A stretch of DNA of 64,000 nucleotides from JAHEEL01 sp034660035 (lineage in GTDB: Bacteria; Actinomycetota; Acidimicrobiia; Spongiisociales; UBA5794): NCBI GenBank assembly GCA_034660035.1, contig JAYEIJ010000079.1, positions 1-64,000 of the forward strand, written 5' to 3'. The translations under genes were made by a program, and so were the position numbers. Of this stretch, positions 58,049-64,000 are shown one piece after another; positions within the stretch are counted from its first letter, which is position 1, and each line of letters begins with the position of its first letter. The notes under the pieces are model-generated. The model was not told where the DNA came from. It did not search any database and saw only the letters and a list, made by a program, of their open reading frames with translations.

Positions 58049-59106
58049 CACTGCCGCGCGTTCTGTCGATCGATCATGATCTGGATGCCGGTCCGGTCGC
58101 TCGGCGGGAGCGCGGCGTCGCTGAGCGACTTCGGCTCGACCCTCTGACCCCATTGGATCGCGGTCGCTCCCCAGGTGAGGCCAGCTCCGAACGCAACGAG
58201 AACGAGCTTCGCTCCGGGCTTCAAGCGACCGCGATCGATGGCCTCTGAAAGAGCGATCGGGATCGTGGCGGCCGATGTGTTCCCGTATGCGTCGATGTTC
58301 GTGTACACCTTGTCCGGATCGATGCCGAGGCGCTTCGTCGTGGCGTCGATGATCCTGATGTTGGCCTGATGCGGGATCAGCAGATCCACCTCATCGATCG
58401 ACCATCCGGCGTCGGCGAGCGCCTTTTCGGCTGCAGCGCCCATGCCGACAACGGCGTTCCTGAACACCTCGCGGCCGTCCATCACGACCCGCACCGGCGA
58501 GGGAATCTCCATCCACGATGAACCGGCGCCCTCGATGGTCAGTGCTCCGGCGAGATTGCCATCCGAGCCGACATTGATCGATCGGATGCCTTCGTCGGTG
58601 TCCGACGGTTCGAGGATGACGGCGCCGGATCCGTCGCCGAACAGCACCGCCGTATCACGGTTCTCGAGATCGAGATACGGCGTGAGACGCTCGGATCCGA
58701 GGAGGAGGATTCGGCGGGCCGATCCGGTGGCGATGAGGCCGGCGGCGAGATTGAGTCCGTAGATGAAGCCGGTGCAGCCGGCGTTGGTGTCGGTCGCCGC
58801 GGCGTTGACGGCGCCGAGCTTCGCCTGGAGATGGCAGGCCATCGCGGGGATGAAGCGGTCGGGTGTGCAGGTCGCAACAAGGATGTAGTCGAGATCTGTC
58901 GCTTCGAGTCCGGCGGCCGCCAGAGCTTGACGGGACGCGACAAGCGCCATGTCGGAGTTGTCGACATGGGAGACCCTCCGCTGCCGGATGCCGGAGCGCG
59001 TGGCGATCCACTCATCCGACGTATCGATGACGGATGCGAGATCGTCGTTCGTCACGGTCGGTTCCGGCATACAACGGCCCCAGCCGGTGATCATCGCTCG
59101 CTGCAT
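58048..59106 (-). CDS. fabH: beta-ketoacyl-ACP synthase III
   Basis: FabH starts fatty acid synthesis by joining acyl-CoA with malonyl-ACP. The 352-aa protein has TSDEWIATRSGIRQRRV near 30, the active-site cysteine in TDTNAGCTGFIYGLNLAAG (about residue 111), LIPHQANIRIIDATTKRLG with the catalytic His near 245, and NIDAYGNTSAATIPIAL with the Asn near 277. GGAGG 7 nt before the ATG. It is somewhat longer than the ~317-330 aa norm because of a C-terminal tail (about 20 residues). Confidence 0.95.
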   Translation of the reverse strand: MQRAMITGWGRCMPEPTVTNDDLASVIDTSDEWIATRSGIRQRRVSHVDNSDMALVASRQALAAAGLEATDLDYILVATCTPDRFIPAMACHLQAKLGAVNAAATDTNAGCTGFIYGLNLAAGLIATGSARRILLLGSERLTPYLDLENRDTAVLFGDGSGAVILEPSDTDEGIRSINVGSDGNLAGALTIEGAGSSWMEIPSPVRVVMDGREVFRNAVVGMGAAAEKALADAGWSIDEVDLLIPHQANIRIIDATTKRLGIDPDKVYTNIDAYGNTSAATIPIALSEAIDRGRLKPGAKLVLVAFGAGLTWGATAIQWGQRVEPKSLSDAALPPSDRTGIQIMIDRQNARQ

Positions 59107-59131
59107 TCGCGTTCCTCCTCAGACAGATCGG

Positions 59132-60064
59132 TCATTGTACGGACGGGTCGCTCGCGACCGCGGCGATTCCATCGAGATCGGATACCACGTGCACGACGGC
59201 GTCCGTGAGCGTTCGTTTGACGAGGCCGGCCGTCACGTCTCCCGGTCCGACGTGGATGAAGGTCGTGATCCCGTCGGCTGCCATCCGTTCGAGCGTCGCT
59301 GCGAATTGGACCGGCCGGATCAATTGCTCGCCGAGTTGCCGGATCGGATCCTCCACCGGCCGTCCCGTCGTGTTCGCATACACCGTGAACGACGGCTCCG
59401 CGAACTCGACCCGTTCCAGAGCGGTCGTCAGTCGTTCGGCGGCCGGCGCCATGTAGGGCGAGTGGAACGCCCCGGCGACGTCGAGAGGAATCGCCCGACG
59501 GATACCCAGCGACCGGGCGTTCTCGCCGAGCCACTCGATGTCAAGCCGGCTGCCGGCCAGCACGATCTGTGATGGTGTGTTCACGTTCGCGACCCAGAGT
59601 CTTCCGCCTTCCGCCCGCCGTCCGGCAGCAACACTCTCGGCCTGCTCGAGGTCGGCACCGATGAGTGCGGCCATGCCCGACGGGTCGCTCGCCGAAGGCG
59701 CGTCGGCCATCGCCCGGCCACGTTCAGCGACGAGCGCCAGTCCATCTTCGTACGAGAGCGCTCCCGCAGCCGCCAGTGCCGTGTACTCACCGAGGGAGTG
59801 CCCGGCCGATGCGGCGGGTGGTGTCGGCAGTGCATCGCGCAACGCCTCCCACAGGGCGTACGAGACCGCGTACAGGGCCGGCTGAGCATGTTCGGTCTTC
59901 GTCAGTTCTTCCTGCGGGCCGTCGGTGATGAGCTCTTCGAGCGACCATCCGAGGACTCTGTCGGCGGTTTCGACCAGCAACTCGGGGCGCGTAGAGAAGA
60001 GGTCGGCACCCATGCCGACCTTCTGACTCCCCTGGCCGGGGAACAAGATGGCGTATCCGGACAT
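59132..60064 (-). CDS. fabD: malonyl-CoA:ACP transacylase
   Basis: FabD loads malonyl groups onto ACP. The 310-aa protein has AILFPGQGSQKVGMG at the start, the nucleophile serine in SAGHSLGEYTAL (about residue 90), the malonyl-binding arginine in LVAERGRAM (about 114), and the catalytic histidine in DVAGAFHSPYM (about 198). ATG at 60064 has GGAG 5 nt upstream; an adjoining in-frame GTG is too close to the ribosome site. First gene of the fab operon. Confidence 0.95.
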   Translation of the reverse strand: MSGYAILFPGQGSQKVGMGADLFSTRPELLVETADRVLGWSLEELITDGPQEELTKTEHAQPALYAVSYALWEALRDALPTPPAASAGHSLGEYTALAAAGALSYEDGLALVAERGRAMADAPSASDPSGMAALIGADLEQAESVAAGRRAEGGRLWVANVNTPSQIVLAGSRLDIEWLGENARSLGIRRAIPLDVAGAFHSPYMAPAAERLTTALERVEFAEPSFTVYANTTGRPVEDPIRQLGEQLIRPVQFAATLERMAADGITTFIHVGPGDVTAGLVKRTLTDAVVHVVSDLDGIAAVASDPSVQ

Positions 60065-60174
60065 CACAGCTCCGCTCTGCTGTCGCTCTGTGTACCGACC
60101 CCCGGGGTGTCACCGGGGTTTCAACAACGCTTCGACGCTAGCCTCGCGCAGTACCTCACGAGGAGTTCTCGCAC

Positions 60175-62225
60175 ATGACCGACTGTCGTTCTCAACTCGC
60201 CGCGTCCGTCCCGGTGGGCCCCAAAGCTCCGCTCCGGATCCCGAGCGATTTTCTCAGGCTCTACGACCTCTCATACAACCTCTGGTGGTCGTGGGACCCG
60301 GTCGCGCGCGATCTGTGGAGCCGGATCGATCCGCAAGCGTGGGCCGCCACGCGCAATCCCATCGGCCTGCTCCAGGTGGTCGAACCTTCGACCTGGGAGG
60401 CGCTCGCGGCGAGCGGGAGCTTCAACGAACTCTACGACGAGGTCGTCGAACGATTCGATCGGTATCTCTCGAGCGATCAGACCTGGTTCGACACGAACCA
60501 CGGCGGCGAACTCGAGGGCCCGGTTGCCTATCTCTGCGCCGAGTACGGCATCAACGAGAAGCTCCCGTTCTACTCAGGTGGACTCGGCGTGCTCGCTGGT
60601 GATCACGTCAAGTCGGCGTCGGATCTCGGCATCCCCCTGATCGCCGTCGGCCTGCTGTATCGGCGTGGCTTCTTCCGTCAGGCCGTCGATCCCGACGGCT
60701 GGCAGCAGCACACGTACCAGCGCCTGGAGATGCGCAGACGTCCCATTCGCGAAGTGCTCGATCCCCACAGCGGACGCCCCCTTCGCGTGTCGCTCGCCCT
60801 CAACGGCCGGGACGTCTCCATCGGAGCATGGCGGATCGACGTCGGACGGGTACCCCTGATCTTGCTCGACACCAACCTCCCTGAGAACGACCCCGCTGAT
60901 CGTCCGATCACCCACATCCTCTACGTGCGAGGCCGGGAGGCTCGATTCGCGCAGGAGACCGTGCTCGGAATCGGTGGAGCGCGAGTGCTGCGAGCGCTCG
61001 AAATCGAACCATCGATGTGGCACGTCAACGAGGGTCACGCGGCGTTGAGCCTCCTCGAACGCCTGTCCTGGGAGATCGACGCCGGTCACGATCTCGAAAC
61101 GGCGAAGCGATCGGTCGCCGACCGAACGCTGTTCACTCTGCACACCCCGGTACCCGCGGGGAACGAGACCTTCGACCCCTTGCTCGCGGCTGCAGCCCTC
61201 GGCGGGACGATCGAGGGAGTTGACACCGAGAGCCAGCGAAACCTCGCCAGAAGCGGGTCGAACGACGGCGGCGTGTTCGACATGGGAGCGTTGGCCATCC
61301 GCCTGTCCGATCGTACGAACGGAGTCTCGATCCGGCATGCGGATATCGTCACACGCGACTGGGGAGAACTCATCGGAGGACCGGCGTTCGCCGTCACGAA
61401 CGGAGTTCATCCATCAACCTGGCTCGGCCGCCCCATGTGGCGCCTCCTTGAGAGCGCCCTCGGCCACGACTGGGTCGATCGGGTCCATGAACCTGCCGAG
61501 TGGAGCGCCATCCGAGACATCGACGACGCCAAGATCTGGCGCGCCCACGAGTCCCAGCGCGAGTTGATGACCCGTCGACTCCGGACCCGTCTTCGCGAGG
61601 AGTACGCCCGCCACGGTGTGGGATCCCGTCGGTTGCGGTGGCTCGACGATCAACTGCCGGCCGATCGCCTCACCATCGGCTTCGCCCGGCGGTTCGCCAC
61701 GTACAAGCGGGCCGGGATGCTCTTCACCGATCCGAACCGTCTCGAGGCGATCCTCAAGAACCCCGAACGGCCCGTCCAACTCGTGTTCGCAGGAAAGGCA
61801 CACCCCGCCGATCGAGAAGGTCAAGCGCTTATCAAGCACGTCTTCGACATGTCCCACGACGGGCGGTACGAGGGCCACCTGTTCTTCGTCGAGGACTACG
61901 ACCTGCGGCTCGGACGGACCCTGGTCACCGGGTCCGACGTGTGGCTCAATACGCCGGTCCCACCACGCGAGGCAAGCGGCACCTCCGGTATGAAGTCCGC
62001 TGCGAACGGCGGTCTCAACCTCAGCGTCCTCGATGGCTGGTGGGTCGAGGGATTCGACGGCACCAACGGCTGGGGATTCGGCGAACATTCCTCATCGGAC
62101 GAAGAGGACGCGAACACCCTGTACCGCTTGCTCGAATCGGAGGTCGTTCCGACGTTCTACGACCGGGACGAGGATGGTCTGCCCCGAGCGTGGATCGCCA
62201 TGATGAAGTCGGCCATGATCACCGG
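60175..62225 (+). CDS. glgP: alpha-glucan phosphorylase (3' end lost in gap)
   Basis: This enzyme releases glucose 1-phosphate from alpha-1,4-glucan. The visible 683 residues belong to the short, bacterial/archaeal alpha-glucan phosphorylase type: LYDLSYNLWWSWDPVARDLW (DUF3417 region), AEYGINEKLPFYSGGLGVLAGDH near 122, HVNEGHAALSLLE near 283, FTLHTPVPAGNETFD near 320, GFARRFATYKRAGM near 500, and NTPVPPREASGTSGMKSAANGGLNLSVLDGWW near 596, which forms part of the PLP/substrate site. GAGGAG precedes the ATG. About 150 residues are missing behind the gap. Confidence 0.95.
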
Positions 62226-62325
62226 NNNNNNNNNNNNNNNNNNNNNNNNNNNNNNNNNNNNNNNNNNNNNNNNNNNNNNNNNNNNNNNNNNNNNNNNNNN
62301 NNNNNNNNNNNNNNNNNNNNNNNNN
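62226..62325. other. assembly gap (100 N)
   Basis: A run of 100 N between the convergent phosphorylase and aminotransferase genes, so both 3' ends are lost and the junction is unknown. Confidence 0.99.
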
Positions 62326-63483
62326 GGCCTTGCGGATCCCGCGAACAGCCTGCGCCGTGCGCTGATCGTTCTCCACGAGAGCGAAACGCACGTGGCCGTC
62401 ACCCGAGGGACCGAAGCCGATGCCCGGGCTCACTGCGACTTTCGCCTCGTCGAGGAGATGCAGGGCGAACGTCAGCGAATCCATGTGCCGATACGGCTCG
62501 GGGATCCTGGCCCACACGAACATCGTGCTCTTCGGCTTCTCTATCTCCCATCCGAAGCGGTTGAGCCCGTCGACGAGGATGTCCAGGCGCCGTTCGTAGA
62601 TGTCGACGACCTCCGGGACGTAGTCGTCGCATTCGTTCAGGGCGATGATCGATGCGATCTGGATGGGTTGGAAGGTCCCGTAGTCGAGGTACGACTTCAA
62701 CTGGCGTAGCGCCGCGATCATCTCCGGGTTTCCGACCACAAAGCCCACCCGCCAACCGGCCATCGAATGGCTCTTCGACAGTGTGTACAGCTCGACACCA
62801 ACGTCCTTGGCGCCGGGTACCTGGAGCATGCTCGGCGGTTCGTACCCACCGTACGCGATGTCGGCGTACGCGAAGTCGTGCACGAGCATCGTGTCGTTCT
62901 CCTTCGCGAACGCCACGAGACGTTCGAAGAAGTCGATGTCGACCGTCGCCGTCGTCGGGTTGTGAGGGAACGACGTCACGATCACTCGCGGTCGCGGCCA
63001 CGAGTTGTGGTAGGCCTCGGTGAGGCGCTCGAAGAAGTCGATCCCGGTCGAGAGATGCACTCGCTGGACATCGGCGCCGGAGAGCACGGCGGCGTAGATG
63101 TGGATCGGATACGACGGCTCGGGAACCAGTGCCACATCGCCGGGCTGGACGAGTGCCCACATGAGATGAGACAGGCCCTCCTTCGCCCCGATCGTGTTGA
63201 TCACCTCGGTCTCGGGGTCGAGCACGACGCCGTGACGGCGCAGGTAGCGATCGGCGACCGCCTTGCGCAGATTCGGGATCCCGCGAGATGCCGAGTAGCG
63301 ATGATTCTTCGCACTCTGCGCGGCCTCGATGAGTTTGTCGACAACGATCGGAGGTGAGGGGATGTCCGGGTTGCCGAAACCCAGGTCGATGATGTCGATG
63401 CCGCTTCGGCGTGCTTCGAGCACTTTCGAGGTCACCTTGGCGAAGACGTACGGGGGCAGATTGTCGATTCGTCGGAAATCCAT
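62326..63483 (-). CDS. alanine-type class I aminotransferase (3' end lost in gap)
   Basis: This PLP fold-type I aminotransferase has 386 residues visible. Motifs: DIIDLGFGNPDIPSPP near 30, NHRYSASRGIPNLRKAVADRY near 60, PNPTTATVDIDFFE-like VTSFPHNPTTATV near 168, HDFAYADIAYGGYEPPSML near 202, and the PLP lysine in YTLSKSHSMAGWRVGFVVG near 233. It resembles glutamate-pyruvate (AlaC-type) aminotransferases, but LL-DAP or other amino acids cannot be excluded. TACGCT lies 6 nt before the ATG; probably leaderless. The last residues are in the gap. Confidence 0.92.
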
Positions 63484-63489
63484 GCGGGG

Positions 63490-63495
63490 AGCGTA
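63490..63495 (-). promoter_or_regulatory. -10 element of the aminotransferase gene (leaderless)
   Basis: TACGCT on the minus strand, 6 nt before the ATG at 63483. Confidence 0.5.
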
Positions 63496-63546
63496 GGCCC
63501 CGCGCCGACCGTCTGGAAGGACCGATCCGACCCGGTATCGGGGTGC

Positions 63547-63939
63547 TCAGCCGGGCAGCAGTTTGCGGAGCGGGCCCGGGACGATCTCGGCGCCCCATTC
63601 TGTCGCCGCCAGCACGAGGTCGAGCGAGTCCGCTGATCCGTCCCAGTGCTCCTCGATGATCTCACGCCCCGCTCCCTCTATGAGGTGGTTCAGAGCGATG
63701 GCCACAACGATCAGGTCGTCGAGTTGGCCGATCCCCGCGATGAAGTCGGGGATCAGGTCGATCGGTGAGACGACGTAGATGAGGGCAGCCGCCGCGAATG
63801 TCTTCCTCTTCACCGAGACCCGCGGGTCCCGGGTGATCCGGGCGAGGAGCTTGACGATGTTGGGAATCATGAGAATCGTTTCGCGGGCGATCGCTCGGGC
63901 ATCGCGCTTGGGAACCGGATTCGCGTCGAGTCGTGACAT
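63547..63939 (-). CDS. DUF1232 (YkvA-type) protein
   Basis: A 130-aa protein with the DUF1232 core KTFAAAALIYVVSPIDLIPDFIAGIGQLDDLIVVAIALNHLIE near residue 46; the YxxSPxDLIPDxIPxxGxxDD pattern is clear. A short hydrophobic helix overlaps the motif, so it may be membrane associated. Function unknown. ATG at 63939 is preferred because TACGCT stands 7 nt upstream; a GTG two codons earlier is too close to it. Confidence 0.88.
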   Translation of the reverse strand: MSRLDANPVPKRDARAIARETILMIPNIVKLLARITRDPRVSVKRKTFAAAALIYVVSPIDLIPDFIAGIGQLDDLIVVAIALNHLIEGAGREIIEEHWDGSADSLDLVLAATEWGAEIVPGPLRKLLPG

Positions 63940-63941
63940 GG

Positions 63942-64000
63942 TCACGAGCGTATCGCCGACGCGAGATAAGCGGCACCGATCGCTCCGGCACGCGGCCCGG
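63942..64000 (-). CDS. probable sugar kinase (ROK type), last 18 codons
   Basis: Only the end of a frame is visible: GPRAGAIGAAYLASAIRS then TGA. A glycine/alanine-rich xAGxIGAAxLA ending is typical of ROK glucokinases. This would fit beside glycogen degradation, but the fragment is too short for certainty. The stop is 2 nt before the DUF1232 start. Confidence 0.4.
   Translation of the reverse strand, partial: GPRAGAIGAAYLASAIRS
63947..63952 (-). promoter_or_regulatory. -10 element of the DUF1232 gene
   Basis: TACGCT on the minus strand, 7 nt before the ATG at 63939, inside the end of the upstream frame. Confidence 0.35.

Overview
This window is a scaffold piece from a high-GC Gram-positive bacterium, most likely an actinobacterium of a deep, poorly sampled branch such as the Acidimicrobiia (my inference, not a search result). 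The support is an actinobacterial division and cell-wall (dcw) cluster without ftsA, a MurE of the meso-diaminopimelate type, a DUF3040 membrane protein, an ArsA-like ATPase pair, a DUF222/HNH protein, a wax ester synthase and many leaderless genes. Two runs of 100 N (2305-2404 and 62226-62325) are assembly gaps, and each truncates genes.

Layout. 1-3936 (minus): tryptophan operon trpE, gap, trpC, trpF, trpB, trpA. 3990-15400: mixed housekeeping and accessory genes (CcdA-type protein, MFS and MATE transporters, nth, DUF222/HNH protein, xanthine phosphoribosyltransferase, EamA transporter, a double ThyX-like protein, two ArsA-like ATPases). 15443-18949: dnaE. 19074-21271: two adjacent phosphofructokinases, one with the PPi-type and one with the ATP-type signature. 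21305-24951 (minus): wax ester synthase, rluD, lspA, a DksA-like protein without a complete zinc site, and DUF167. 25083-28262: ileS behind a probable T-box. 28267-45802 (minus): the complete dcw cluster in transcription order mraZ, rsmH, ftsL, ftsI, murE, murF, mraY, murD, ftsW, murG, murC, murB, ftsQ, ftsZ, pgeF, yggS, sepF, yggT. Most of these genes are coupled by ATGA-type overlaps. 45943-55679: a Rossmann protein, a stress protein, an HNH nuclease, a resolvase-like fragment, the MoxR-DUF58-TgpA triad, MerR, DUF3040 and dinB. 55778-60064 (minus): fatty acid synthesis fabD-fabH-fabG-acpP-fabF. 60175-64000: alpha-glucan phosphorylase, an aminotransferase, DUF1232 and the tail of a probable sugar kinase.

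Regulation that can be read directly. The dcw cluster has a near-consensus promoter overlapped by four MraZ boxes at exact 10-bp spacing. It is followed by a long hairpin whose 3' arm hides the rsmH ribosome binding site and ends on the A of its start codon. At least thirteen genes have a TAnnnT -10 element only 6 or 7 nt before the start codon, so they are probably leaderless.

The most unusual layer is in the spacers. Short tandem arrays with a 7-bp (sometimes 8-bp) period, built on CAGC/GCTG or GTAG/CTAC cores, fill many gene junctions. They often start exactly on a stop codon and often switch to the complementary core half-way, so that they could fold back. Two further dispersed elements occur twice each: a ~155-bp one with conserved hairpins, and a ~40-bp terminator-like one that supplies the end of two different genes in different reading frames. 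Together these look like a family of small intergenic repeats that I cannot match to a named element.
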